64,000 nucleotides of DNA from Sporodiniella umbellata (lineage: Eukaryota > Mucoromycota > Mucoromycetes > Mucorales > Rhizopodaceae), in the NCBI GenBank assembly GCA_025677835.1, contig JAIXMR010000008.1:326194-390193 (forward strand), in the 5' to 3' direction. Under the pieces are notes generated by a model. That model had not been told where the DNA came from. It saw only the letters and a program-made list of their open reading frames with translations, and searched no databases. Shown here one piece after another: positions 43,001 to 58,000 of this stretch. How positions within the stretch are numbered: the first letter of the stretch is position 1; each line of letters opens with the position of its first letter. The position numbers were made by a program, and so were the translations under genes.

Positions 43001-46000
43001 GCTTTGCATAAACGATTTACGCACCAAAGAGTCTTGAAGTAAAACAAAACTAATTTATCAACCAAAAACAAAAATATAAATAATGTCTGTGGCTGAATCT
43101 TATGTGCAAGGCTAAAATATCCTCAAAGTAGACTTATAAACTTTGAGGGACCTTTAAAAATAAAATAACTTGATAAGCACATGCTGCTTTATTGTATACT
43201 TTTAGTTGCACTTTTGAACACGGAAGTTTTTTTCTTACGCTTTGGTCGCGTAAATCCAAACACACTCAAATTGAAACTGGGTGCGTTATCAAAAAAGAAG
43301 CAAGTTGAACGCTTTGCAGCACTTTTTTTATTGGCCGTAGTGCAGCACAATACTACTAACACTCGGAACAAAGTTTTTGGAGACTTTAATAATGGCCTCC
43401 GACACCATCGACCAGCGAAATATTTTGATGTCTTTGTCGATTTTGCGAGCAGCAGGACACTTGTAAGCCATCAGTTGGCGGGAAAACATGGCATCAGAGT
43501 TTTGCTTGGTGTTATCTCTGGTGATAGTGATAGGGCCCATGTACTGAATGTTTCTTCGCATTCGGTTTTTTTCTTCTTTTGTGAATTCTACCGACAAAAC
43601 GCTTTCCAGGAGCCGAATTATATCTGTAGACGTGATAAAAAAATCCTCTTGTTGCTTGTAATAGATACAGGAAATTAGACACTCCCCAGGGGGAAGTTGG
43701 TAAACTCCAAGATCAATGAAGGGTTCGCAGTCTACTTCTATTTTTCGAAGAGGAATGGTAGGATCAACCTGTGTAGTTACTGATTTGAAGTGAACTATTC
43801 GTCTTCCAGCTACCGCCTCATGTCTTGACCATTCATACATCATACTTTCCATGCATTTGGGCTGAAAAACTACCATGGCTTTTCCAACAGCAGCATAGCT
43901 ACTGTTGGGAATACTGTTAGAGGCATTAACGGAAGCTGGAGGGGGGTTGGAAAGCTGATAGTTGGGAGTACAAGACATAGGCGCAGGAGCAATGCTAGGA
44001 ATATTGGACCCAGAATTATATCCATAGTTTTCTAGTAAAGAAACCTCTAAATTATCTTCCCTGGTGTCTCTTTGGTTTGGCTGAGCGGACATAAGCATTA
44101 GTTCTGCAGTATTATTGTTATATATTTTGTTCTGTGATAAGTGGTGAGGGACAGCCTGGTTGAAAAACTCTCTATTGTTGTAATTGTTTTTATCTTGAAT
44201 CACATCCATAGCGCTGGGCTCTGTGCTAAATACCATATTCTCGTCAAAAGTATAGTCTATATACTCATCAACTATCAAGGCGTTAGAATAAAATTATAAT
44301 TGTTTGTAATTACCATTACCAAACGGTGTACTGACAAAGCTGTCAAAATTGCAGGCATATTCTTGGTTCATTAAAAGAGAAAAGTATTAAGATATAAAAG
44401 AACAAAACGTTGTCAAATTTCGTCACCTTATATATGTTTTTTCTTAACTGAAACACAAATTATAAATACTCGTAGAATTAACATGGCTAAAGTAGTGTAT
44501 TGACTACCTCTGCAAAAAACAGGCGGCAAAAAGGCTTGTCGTTTATTTTTAAACTTTTAGAATAACCGATTGGGAGCTTTAACAAAAGAAAAAGACAAAA
44601 AAGGTGAAACGAAGCATTGATTTCTTGTAAACTAGGTCTGTTTTTCTTTGCTTTTCAATTTGCAAGGTCTACTGAAGTAGTTCTTACCAACTCAGTTTAG
44701 GAAGTAGTTTGAAGCATTTTAGTTTGGGCAAACCTAAGGTTTTGTTGCCTAACTAGGGTTTTTGATTTAAGCTTAAAGCTACAAAAATACTCAATACAAT
44801 TTGAGCATTCTATACATGGCTGTATTAAATAACTTCTTTTTTTTTTTTTAAAAAAAAAAAAAAACCAATAGTAACCATGTTGGTTGCTTTTAGCTTTTTT
44901 GTTGTCCTGACTCTGAGTATTGCCGTTGCAGTATAAAATAGACAATTCAACAGGGAGAGAGCTTGTACTTATATGAAGTCAATTAAAAAACAGATAATCT
45001 TAGTCTTTTCATCTAGAAAATTACTAGCTCCAATACAACCATTATTTTAGGTTTTGAGCTTTTACTAAAAGCCCCATGTTTTCAACTTTTCGCTTTAGAT
45101 GACAGGATATCAGTTCAGAGTAAAATAAGCTTTATCGAACTTGGTTTTCTTCCTAGAACCTTTCTATTTCCTCTTGGGAGTTTAGGATTGAAGATAAAAA
45201 ACAGAACACGCATACATAATCGGAGTGACTTGCATGTCAGTGTTAATTGCTTTTAAACTTTGGTTTTATACTGAAAGTAATTTGTTGTGGCCTACCTTTA
45301 AGAAGAAAGAACAAAGTAAAATTTCCGAGCCAAAAATATCTATTAAGCTCTAGGGTATTGTTTTAAAATACAGGGTACAATTACTTATGTACTTGTGAGA
45401 AAATGCACTTTTTTCATGAAAAAGCCTTGATTTAAAATCAAAATTTACAGCAATTAGATCTGGGTATTTTCAGTCTCAGGATAAAACAACTTTAGTGTGC
45501 CAAAAGTGCTTTTTTAAAAGATAAAAATGCAGTCTATTCACGTAGAAAAGGCATCGACTGCTTTAAAAAACGTAGCCATACCACCAAGCAACAAAAAAGC
45601 TGACATAAAGTTCGAATATAATCCTAGCCAAGATGGCATCGACCATAATCTACTGATTTTATTGCACGGACTAGGTAGCCAAAAGTAAAGATCTACAGAT
45701 CAATTGATCAGAATGTTGTAGGCGATTCAAAAACACCTTTTGCAAAGCTTGGACAACAGCTAAAACTTCCACAAACAGCAACACTAGCTGTTCAAGCCCC
45801 TGATATGATTCCTTATATGGATGGCTGTTACCAGTGGTATCCTAGTTTTGATATGTTTACAGGCGACCGTATGCTTTTACTTTTTTTTAAGTTTCAACTT
45901 ATAGACCTTTAACATTTTGTTCAGTTCTAGCTCCTGGACACCCTGAAAGAATGAAAGGGTTAATTAATACGAGAAAAAAGATCGGTGGGCTTTTGAGGCA

Positions 46001-49000
46001 TTTGATTGAAGATTGCGGTTGGAAACCATCTAACATTTTTTTGTTTGGGTTTTCTCAGGGTGGGACAGTAGCTCTGGATACTATTTTGTTTGGAAACGTA
46101 CGCAATTTGGGTGGGGCAATAAGTATCAGTGGATATCTACTGGAGGAGCAAAGCAAAGAAGCTAAAGTAGGAGCGGGATATGCAGGCTATATTTTTGTGA
46201 CTCAAGGCGAACTAGACGAAACGTTAAACAAAGCATTAGCAGAAAAGAAGGTACATTGCTACCGCATACAGTAACAAAAAAAAAAAAACAGCACAGCTTA
46301 TATATATCTGAAAATAGTTTAAAGAGATTAAGAACTACTGTGCATCCTCTGTAGAATTGACACAGTCTTTCATTCCAAACAAGGGACATATTATGCCGAA
46401 CTCAGAAAAAGAGTGGAGACTGATACATTCGTTTTTTGGCAAGAACATGCCAAGAAGAAATATTGAATTAGAGAACATGGCTGATGTATATCAAGTAAAT
46501 CAGTAAAAACCCTATCTTGAAATACAGATTCGAAAAGAAGTGAAAAAAAACAAACATAAAGGTTTATTGTTGCTAGAAAGAGATTTGTAGTGTGTCATTT
46601 AAACCTTCTACTTGGGATGTAATTTTTTTATTGATAGCTGTGGCTATGATGATAACAATAATAGAACAAGGTGAAGCGCTTTGTCTTCTTTTTTCTTTAA
46701 AAAATGTCGCTGTTGCCTTCGAGGCCATTCATTGCCTGAAAGACAAAAACCATAGCATTTGCAGCCAGTTGCATGGTAAATCCTCTGTACAGTCCATGGA
46801 TACCCCAAGCGCTTGTAACAGATTTTACTTTCAATCTAGAAAGGCGTTCTTCATCCGTATCGCTGGCATCCGAGTCTGAAAATCTAGCCTTATCGCGCTT
46901 TGATTTTTTAGAAAGACTAGACTTATTTCGAGTTCCTTCCTCTTTCATGATCTTATAAACAGCGTCTAAAACGCCACGATAGGCTACAGGGCGTAAGGCA
47001 ACAGTTGATTTAAATGGCTCGCTGCGTGAAGGAACTTGGCATTGTAACCTTTTTCTAATAGTTTCTAATGGCAGCATCATTAGAAGGCCTAAGGTAGACA
47101 AAGCAAACTCGGCTGCTCCATACAAAACAGGTGAATCTACAGCTGATATACCAAGAATTCTGGCAATGATCAAAGGGGAGCTGCAAGATAAAAGAGGAGT
47201 GATTCCATGATAAAGAAGGGTAGGCACCAAATTTTTTGATAGGTAGACACCTTGGATACCGCCCTCTTCCGCAAATACAGTACGCAAAGCATGAATAGGC
47301 CCTTTGTATTTACTGTACAAAGGCGAGGCAGATTGAACAACAATTCTGGTTCTGACAATTTCTAAAGGGCTTAGCAATACGCCAACAACGAGATGGGACG
47401 CAACTAAAGTTGTGATGTTGGGCGTAACATTGTCAAGATGCATCAAAGGTATAGTATCATCATATAGTCCAAACAGATCATTTAGCGAGCCTTCTAGTGC
47501 TGGTCGGAGGATTGTTCGAAGCATTTCATAAACCCAGGTAACACGTTGGCCTTTTTTTTTTTTTTCAAGTTTAATAAAAACAAAAAGTATCGGTTTTTTG
47601 GTAGCTTTTTGATATGTATATTCCATTTTACCTTTAAACAGGGACTTCCATCCTTCAGTAGGTTGTCTGACAATTAGTCTTAGTATTTCCAGCACGCCTC
47701 CACCTTGCATGGGTGCCATTTGATGAATAGGTCTATTCTCGTTATCATATACACTTGCTGAAAACATCTCGTTTTTGTTCAAACGGGCTGTATCCAGAGA
47801 TAGTCTCTCTGGTTTTCTGTAAAAAGTATCTTCCTCTTCTTCCTCCTCTTCGTCTGAGAACTATTATAGTTTTTATACAATACAAGTTTCCTTTAGCTAC
47901 TTTTTTTTTGTATTAAAACATCCTGCTTTCTTTTACATGTGAGTTTTGAAGAGATTGCATTTCTGTTATAGCTGGTCCTAAGACTTCAACATCCTCATGA
48001 GGGGAGTATTGAACTTGTAGTAAAGTCGTGCCCACATCAAAAGGACTGATCAGCATTGTAACAAAATACTTGACCAGGGCGAAGCTTGTGCACCTTGTTG
48101 TAAGCCCTGTCAAGCGATCATGTTTGTGTGTATCTTCGATTATATATGGTGCAATGGAATCTGCAGAGGATAATGAGGTATAATTGTAATGGTGTATTCC
48201 AGGCGAATAGTAGGGCCGGTGAGGGTTGACCTTTATAGTGGACATTTAGCTATATCAACATAAATTTGAAAAAAGTCCCAAGAAAAAAAATTGTAGACAA
48301 AAAATAGTAATTTATTTTTTTGTTAAAAAAAAAAAATGTCACTAATAGACCAGCGATTATTGCCGTGTAAGAACTTACCTGTATGTCAATGTGTATCTAC
48401 GTAAATTTTTTAGTATTTTTTAGGGTGTGGATGTAGATAAAATCCTTTTAAAGTCGATTAACGATTTCTGAAACTGTATTAGAAATGATTGGTGAAGGGC
48501 TGGTTTATCATTTTGCTTTTTACTGGAGAGACTACTGTAGCTGCAGTTGGTAAATGAAACTTAAATGAAAGACAACAATGAAAAATGAGAGGGAAAAACG
48601 GAATTATATAGTTGCTTATTGGAGTGTGTGGTTGATTTTGACGTGTTAACTGAACAGTAGAGTTTATGTATTATTTATAATTGCAGGTGGACATAAAAAA
48701 CTCTTTAGTAGGGTGATCTGGTACGAGGAGGATAGGGATCGTATCTTGGTGGTGGTGGGCGACGGTCATAGCGATCATAACGGTCGTAGCGGTCGTAACG
48801 GTCATAGCGATCGTAACGGTCGTAACGATCCCTTTCATAGCGGTCGTATCTGGGAGGGTCATAGCGATCCATATATGATCGTTCGTAGTAACGATCGTAT
48901 CTAGGATCCCCACCGCGAGGAGGTCTGCCTTGGTCCCTTCTGTCTCGGAAGGCTGAGTAAAAAGCAAATAGGATTAGTTACATGCGGTGAGGGCACCAGT

Positions 49001-52000
49001 TATTTAAAAACTTACGCTCGCGTTTAGGAGGGCCATAATAACGACCAGGGGTGGGTGTTCTGGGTCTTGCTCGTTTTGCCTAAATCAGGTTGAGTATAAA
49101 GCTGTTATATATGGGTTTATTGGCGCCTACCTTTTCAACTGTTACAGTACGACCATCAATCTCCGTCCCACTAATGGCAGTTAATGCTTTTTCAGCGTCT
49201 TCAGAATTAGCCATACGGATAAACCCAAACCCGCGTGATTCTCGGCTGTGGGGATCATACATAATCTCTGCTTTAACAACCTAAGAAGTATGAAATAAGT
49301 ACGAGTTTGAGCACTAAAAAAAGCGCTTACTCTTCCGAACTTTGAAAAAAGGTCTTCCAAGTCTGGCCCAGTTGTTCTTATTGTAAGGCCGGTAATAAAT
49401 AGGTTGTCACCCGGATTCATTTCGTCATCTTGACCACTAAAAAAAGTTAGGTAAATTTCTAATCTACAACGAGCTGAAATCTTAGTTACATTGGGTCCCT
49501 TGAGCGAGAACGGCTTCTATATCTGTGTTCGCTATGTTCGCGTTTGGGTGAACGAGAAGGGGAACGGCTACGGGAATGTCTGCCTCTGTCATCTAAGGTG
49601 AAATAACAGTCGTTCTAGCGTTAAAACAGTCGTCTTTCTGTCGCAAAAAGATTCTTATACCTGGAAAATCCATTTCGCTCATTAACTATTCAATTAAGAA
49701 CAATGTAAATATTAGATGAAGAAAAAAACAAAAGAAAAAATTTTACTCCTTTATTTTGGTATCAAAATTTTTCTGAGGCGTCATCAATACATATTCAAAT
49801 GCCGACAAAATCCGCCCAATTTTTATGCGTAGCTTGTACCACTCTCTCCATAGACCATTGCCGTGTTTCTGCAATAATTCGGACTATTTCTACCATACAT
49901 ATATCTAGACTCTTAGGGGTATTTACATCGGATTCTATCAAAAGTCTATCTTCAGGAACGGCCCTGATTGACTCAATTAATTTGTTTACTGGGAGCAATC
50001 GAGCATTGACCACTACAGAAAAGGAAACGTATACTTTAAATCCAGCTAGCTGCAAAAACTGTTTGATAGTAGCGGGAGATCCACCGTATGAGTGAAGACA
50101 CAAGCGAAGGGGTGAAAAAGGCTTATTGAGTTTCTTTAATTTTCTATTACTGTAGTTTGCCGATTGACTTTTTAAAAAGTTATACAAATGTCCTTGCGCT
50201 TGAACACAATGAACGCTCACACCACGGTCCAGTTCTCTGGCCAAGTTGCTTTGAATCTCAAATATCTTGAGCTGGTGCTCGACTTTACATTCAACATTTG
50301 TCTGTTTAACACCATGCCACTCAATTGATCCTCTAGGTAGAAGCTTAGCCGATCTGTCTATTCCAATTTCTCCAACAAGCGCGTTTGGGTGCTCTATCAG
50401 TTTTTGACGTAAGTTGTGATACCACACATCGTATGGGAAAGGTCTCTCCAACTCTCGAATCATATCGTCTATTTCTTTCTCGTCAGGGCATTTGAGTACT
50501 TCATTATAGTGTTTGTCTTGCGTCTGGTTTTCTGTCATGAGACGAAAACAAAACCAAGGGTGAATGCCTACAGAACCAGGTTGTTAGCTCCATTAATCTC
50601 TAAATATTTTACCAAAACATGGAATGCACTTGTTCTTCAAAACCTCATTGCAGCTTTTAGCTACTGCAGAAACTGTATCCCAATCATCTTGCCTAACACC
50701 CATTATCGTGATGTGTCTGGTTTTTAATTGGGGAATCATCGCGAGATTTCCAACGTCATCATGAGGGTGACAGTGCGAATCGCATACTTTCTCAAATAGT
50801 TTATCGTCAAAATGCTCCTTTGTTGTTGGCATCCCATGATTACTAAAGTCTGTCTTTTCTAAATCGCACATTTATAACACATTCATTTGAAAAGAAAACT
50901 TTTTTGTTGAGTGAATTCTTATACCTTTGCGGGTCTAGAAAATAGTAGTCTTATGCCATATGTCAAAGGCAGAAAGCGGAGATTCAAGTCTTCCTATCAA
51001 CCATTTCTTGACTTTGGCAAGGTAGGTGTACAATGGGGACCAAAAGAACAAATAAAGAATAATTGTAGTATAATCTTGTTACTAAATTTAAGCATAGAAG
51101 TTTTTAGAAAGAAGATTTGCTCGAGGGAAATTTACTGCAATTAATTGGGCTACTAGGAAGCTTATTTTATATGACTTTTAAAAAAGTGTAAAGTGAAAGT
51201 TAACAGAGTTCAATAAGGAGCAAAACAAAAAAACAAGAGCTTCACTAATTTATATTTGGACTAAAAAGAAGAGACAAACAAAAAGATAAATGCAAAGTCA
51301 AGTGCAATACAGCAAAAAGTTAATCCTTAGAATCGCTGTATGTATTGACAATCGATCTGACTCAAATTGCAGACAACAAATACTGAATAGAATGCGTTGT
51401 ATATCTGAAAATTAGTGAACTTGTTTGCCTGGTCAATCATATTGCTTGCTTTCTTAGCTCTAATCTTGAAGTAAGTTTACTATCTCAGACCATAATAGCT
51501 TATCAAAACAAACATATTGCTTAATTGGTACATCGTACTGACCGTATATGTAATCTAAACACAAAAGAGGTAGACACTGTGGTATCCAGTATTATATATA
51601 TAAACGATATCTTCAAATTTTACTGATAAATTGAGCCTTGTATCTTGCACCTCGAATACAACAAGTTAAACGATGGTAATTCTGTTAACGAATATTACAG
51701 TGTATTTACTTTTCCAACCCTTCTAAAATTAGTGGTTAGATCATTGTTGCTCGTCTTTGGCCCGAATAGGTACGAGAGCCAAGTTTTTTCTACAATTTTT
51801 CAGAATTTATGCTATAGTAATTCAAGCTTAATAGAAAGATAAAAAGACAGACATAATAGTTGCGTTATTTCATATCACAATTACTGCCATCATCCCATTT
51901 ACCAATTTAGGAGTTACACAGCCAATTAAATTTCCCTCCTCTTTTTAATTTCTATTTTTTTTTGTTTTTTTTTTGTTTTCGAAAATACACTATGTCTGAT

Positions 52001-55000
52001 GCAAAATACTTTCAAAGAGGTTTCTTTCTTTTTCTAATTTCCGTTTTAGCAAAAGCATGCACCTTTTACTTACTTTTGTACAAAACAGGCAAAATTCAGG
52101 AGCTTCGAGCAGAGCTTACCTCTGAAAAACGTGATCAGAAACATCAGCGTAAAAAGACAGTGATGAAAAAAATCGTTGCCAACATGACAATGGGAAACGA
52201 CATGTCTGCACTTTTTCCCGACATTCTCAATGTAATGCAAGTACCTGTATTGGAGATTAAAAAAATGGTTTACTTGTATATCATTAATTATGCAAGAACG
52301 AAACCGGATATGGCTGTTATGGCTATCTCTATGTTCATTAAGGTACTGGTAAATTTATTCAATTTTTTATTCTTACTGTTTACTATTAGGATGTAGAGGA
52401 TCCCGACCCTTTAATTAGAGCACTGGCTATACGAACAATGGGATATATACAAGTAGAAAAGATCGTGGATGTATTAGTTGACCCACTTCGACATAGTTTA
52501 AAAGATAGAGATCCCTATGTAAGAAAGACAGCTGCCATCTGTGTCGCAAAACTTTACATGTACGACAAAGTATTAGTTGAAAGCGAGAACTTTGTTGGTA
52601 TGCTCAAAGATTTGTTAGCCGACCCCAACCCTACTGTAAATATTCTTCAGCTTTACTTTTGTCAGTCAACCTTACCTGTTGTTTTGTTGTTGTCACTCAT
52701 AGGTCGTTGCAAGCGCAGTAGCAGCATTGACAGAAATATCAGAAAGATCTGACAGTATTCAATTGAGCTTGAACCACTCAATTGCCAGTAAACTCGCTGC
52801 TGCACTAGGAGAAAGCTCAGAGTAAAAAAAAAAAAAAAGGAATGAGGATCAAAAGACGCTTATGTTTCCTGCTGTAGATGGGGCCAAACATATATACTGG
52901 AGGCACTTATGTACTATGTTCCTCAAGAAAGTGGGGACGCTGAAATGCTTGCCGAACGTATATCTCCTCGCCTTCAACATGCTAACTCAGCAGTTGTATT
53001 AACTGCAACTAAAGTTATGATGTATCTTATGAACTATATGAGCAATCAAGATTACATTAACCAGCTATGTCGCAAACTAGCTCCACCTCTGGGTATGACG
53101 CCTATTGTATTCGTATAAGCAAGCACTAACTTTTGAACAGTCACCTTGCTTGCATCCGGATATGAAGTACAGTACGTTGCACTCCGCAACATACAATTGA
53201 TTGTTCAAAGAAGGCCAGAAATTCTCAAAAACGACATCAAAGTATTTTTTTGTAAATACGACGATCCAATTTGCGTCAAGTTAGGAAAACTTGAAATTAT
53301 TTTTAGACTAGCAAGCGAAAAGAATGTTGATATGGTCCTTCACGAACTTAAAGAGTAAAAACAAAAAAACTATAGAGCAAACTTGTCACTTTGTAACCAA
53401 CGCTGCGCTCTGTTAGGTATGCCGCAGAGGTAGATGTTGACTTTGTCCGAAAAGCAGTAAGAGCTATCGGAAGATTAGCTGTAAAGATTGAAACAGCTTC
53501 TGATAAATGTATTACTGCCTTACTGGAGCTTATACAAACAAAAGTCAACTATGTGGTTCAAGAGGCTATCATTGTTATTCGTGTAGGTTTCTTTCTTCCT
53601 CCTTTTTTTTTTTTTTAACATGTCTTTAAAAACGCATAGGATATATTCCGCAAATACCCCAACCAATACGAAAGTATTATTTCTACACTATGTGAAAATC
53701 TGGATGATCTTGATGAGCCAGAAGCAAAGGCTTCTATGATTTGGATTATTGGGCAATACGCAGATAGAATAGAAAACGCCGATCAGCTACTAGACGATTT
53801 CCTATATACGTTTTTGGAAGAACCTTACGAAGTTCAATTGGCGTTGTTAACAGCAACTGTGAAACTTTTTGTTCAAAGACCTACAGTGGGGCAAGATCTG
53901 GTTCCCAAAGTTCTAAAATGGGCTACAGAAGAAGTCGACAACCCTGACTTGAGAGATCGAGGCTATATTTACTGGCGTCTATTGTCAACAGATCCTGCCG
54001 CTGCTAAGGTAACACATACATGCTCTCAAACAGTAAATTCGGATTCTAATGTCTTTTTCAAAAGGCCGTTGTATTGTCTGATAAGCCAGCTATTACAACT
54101 GAGAGTGACAACCTTGATCCTAATTTTCTTGACGACCTTCTGCTTCATATTGGATCGCTAGCTTCTGTTTATCACAAGAACCCCACCGCATTTATAAGCC
54201 GCTATAAGCATAGATATTTGATTCCTTCTGCCGCTCTACAAAAGAGACCTGATCAACAATACCAGTCGCCACAACCGCAATTACAACAACTTCAACCACT
54301 CATTCAGCAAGAACAGTATCAACAAGCGCAAACCAATGCGACCCAATTAAATGATTGGAATTTCAACAAGGTTGAGGATAACTCTCGTATATTTACAACA
54401 CAATCTAGTAACCCATACTCTATGGATTTACTGCAATAAATTCAGCAATCTTTTTTTTTTTTGAAAAAAAAAAAAGTATTTATTAAGATAAATCAAATGG
54501 TTGCAAAGAAATTATATTTACAATTTCACGACGGCCCTTAAGCCATTGCTTAAATGTGGTTAACTTTTTAGCCTCTTTGAAAGACGTTTCTTCTTGCTCG
54601 CTTTTGATAGAACTCATTTCCTCCAAGAGGTAGTTGGCAAAAACGATTAAGTAGAAGTAGCGAACAAGATAGTTCATTGCTACTTCATGGATTGACTTCC
54701 ATTTTTTGGATCCATGATCAGGTACGGCCTCTAATCTCAATTTGTAGTCGTATATGGCTTTTCTGAGATTCTGCATATGATCGCACATGTTAACTGCTTG
54801 GTCTGTTAGACGCTTAGCAAGCTTGCCATAGCTGAGTACACTAACTAGTTGTAAAACAACCCTGTATTCGCCATTATGGTATCGCTCTCTTTCTTCATGC
54901 GACTCATCGTTTTCTTCTTCAGATTCAACTGAAAACATATTATTACTAGCGCTGCTGCTGCCTTCCATAATAAATGAGTCTGTCATATCCCCAACAGCAT

Positions 55001-58000
55001 CATTACTCAGAATCATAGATAACAACGAGGCTACGACCATGCCTGTAGTTGTTCTCCCACGACTAAAATAAATAATAACAAAAAAAAAAAAAAACCAGTT
55101 AGAATACATTGTTGTTAATTGTTTTCCCTTACCCCATTTGACAGTTAAATAGAACATCGCATCCTTGGTTTGCTTCGTACATTCTGTGTATCAGCTCATC
55201 AAATACATCAGGTATAGGTGCTTGCTCATCCGTTCTATTTTAAGAAAGTAGTCAAGTTAAAAAGACGTTTTTTAGACTCTCTCTTTCTAAACTCACATCG
55301 GAATTCTGTCATAGTTCACTTGATATCCTTCTGCTTGAATCGATGAGAATACCTCTGCAGGGGTTTCCACAAATTCTTCTGGGACAGTCTCCCACATTGG
55401 CTAAAGAAACGGGTTAGTTTACAAATAAACGCATGTATAATAAACCAGTAAATTACCATTAAGTTGAAGCTTCCATCCTCCTCGTCATGCAACAGTACTC
55501 TCCCATCATATGTTTTCAATTCTAGCAAAACCTCCGATTTCATTCGATCTTCCATTCCTTCAACACGCTCTTTAGAGATACCAGTAGTTTCCAAATTTTT
55601 CAAAGGATCCGTAAACAGACGTAAAACATAAGGATCCTTATTAACATAAACCACAGGCTCTTCACGAAGACATGTCCAAAGCACTCTACGTTTTCCCCCA
55701 GGTCCTGCATCCATTGCCTTTAGTATAGACTTGATGGCATCTTTATTTGGCATGGAGCAACCTGAGATAAAAGGAGCAACCAAAGGATCATCGTCTTGTC
55801 TATCCATGTCTGCCGCCAGGCCGCCAATGATAGCTGCCTGTTCACCAGATTTAACAGCAGATTTTATTTTACTGACTTCGACTCGTCTAAAGTTGTAAGC
55901 ACCAGGTATTTTCTCTTTTAGACTCATTTTCTGGCAGCCAGGGAAAGCGTCGTGCTTCAATATAGTTTGTTGTGCTAAAACTTGACCATGTCTACTATTG
56001 ACAACAGCCATCACTTCGGTCGAGAGAGCCATGCCATCGCCCATAAGGGATTTCTCTACTGGTATTAAAGACAAGAACTGTTTTTCCTCATTGGTAGCCA
56101 AGACATCATTCAAAATCGTTCTAAGTTCAGGACGACGTTCCATCCAGTGGCTAAAACTTTCTGTCTCGCTAACAAGAGAAGGAGAAGTACCATCAAGGTA
56201 GGCTTGAAAGCAAATAAAAAGAAAGTATCGCTCAAGTGCAGTAACACCGCGCTTGACTGTGCGCTTGAATTGAATGGGGTCATCTTCCCTTTCTTTTTCT
56301 GCTTGGACACGTGCAGACTCGATCACATCAAAAATCTGTCGTGAATCCACAGCGCATTGCTCCATAGTACAGTCAACCCTTTGTTTGTTTTCTAGGCCAT
56401 GGCGGATTACTCTCATTAAACTGTTGATAATTTGATAGTGGGGGAAATTGGTAAGTGTCCTGGGCACGCTCTTAGGTCGAATCCACCGAGTAAGTAAAGT
56501 AGCGATGATAGTACCTGTTGTCGATCTACCCAAGCCAACTTGGTCATTCCTATGTGTATCAAGGTTAGACATACTCTTTGGCTCACTGCATGTATACACT
56601 GTTATAGCTTACATAATTACGGCTGTTTTTGAAAGATCAACACCCATCACGAGGGTTTGTAAGTCGTCAATATCTCTCCACTCTGGGGCTTTCTCGGCCG
56701 TGATAGGTACTCGTCTATACTCTAATACTTGGTCTAAAGAATCTTTTGTGGAATATTCACTGCCATCCTCATCTGACGAATCATATGTTTGTTTGATTTC
56801 AAGACCAGCATAAGCCATAACTTCTCGTACAGTCATTATATCTTGAATGTCTACTTCCTCCCAAGAAGACAACACATTTCCCTCATTATCTTCTCCATGA
56901 AGTAAAATTCTTCCACCGCACTGAATAACCTCTTTTATCACATCTTCTTTTAACTTTTCTTCTAGTTGTTCCATACGAGAACCCGTAATTCCTTTATATG
57001 CACGCAAGTTTCGGACTGTAAAAGCTCTGTCTCGAAGTACATAGGGTATACCATTAATATATATAATAGGCTCTTCACGCAAATTGATCCACAAAATACG
57101 CTGACTAGAGTTAAGCAGAGTACGGACTACTTGACGGAGACCGTTTACTGTAGGCTGAGCAACACCATACGTATGTGTATTGTCTACTCTTCTAAAATTA
57201 GATGCTCCATCAATTACAAAGCGATGATGCCTTTCTTGTGCAGACTCTTTTTGATACCCAAAATGCCAGAAATCGACTTTGAGAATGGTTTGAGATGTTA
57301 AAACTATGCCTGTTCTTGACTATCCGTATACATATATATATATATATGTTAGTTTTTCAATAAAATAAAAGATGAGAATTACATTAATTACGACATTTTC
57401 TGCTTCCACTGTGGTGTCGTTGTTACTGATCATATCAAACATGCCTGAGCCTAACTTCTTTTGCTTTTGGTTTGTCAGTTGATGCAAGTCCTCAACAGGA
57501 CGGAAGAAATACAAGCGTGGCCCCTTTCGGCGCATGTTCTGAAGCATAGCCCAAACTTCAGTTCTTGCTCTCACCCAAGACGAAAATCTCTGTTCGAATT
57601 TGGTATTAGGAGATTCGTTTATATAGGCAGTAAAACACAGCAAAAAGAAGTATCGTTGTAATCCACCAAGCGCTTTTGACAAGTAACTATTTTCGTCGTA
57701 GTTGGCTGACGATACTTCGGTGATCTGGTGGATACGGTTGGTTAGAATGATTTCTCTTAAATTGACCACATCGTCCGCTATAACAGGGTATTACTATAAG
57801 CATACGTTTCTGTTGTATTTTTTTTTTTTAAAAAAAAAAAACTCACACTGATCAATAATACTATCCAAAAGCTTTTTGCTATATATTCCACTTTCCAGTA
57901 AAGCAGTCAATGATATGATGGATTGATAGTTGCCTACGACTGCTTCTTTTAAGTTTTCAATAAGAGGCCCTCTTCTTATTGCCCATTGTACAGCAGAAGT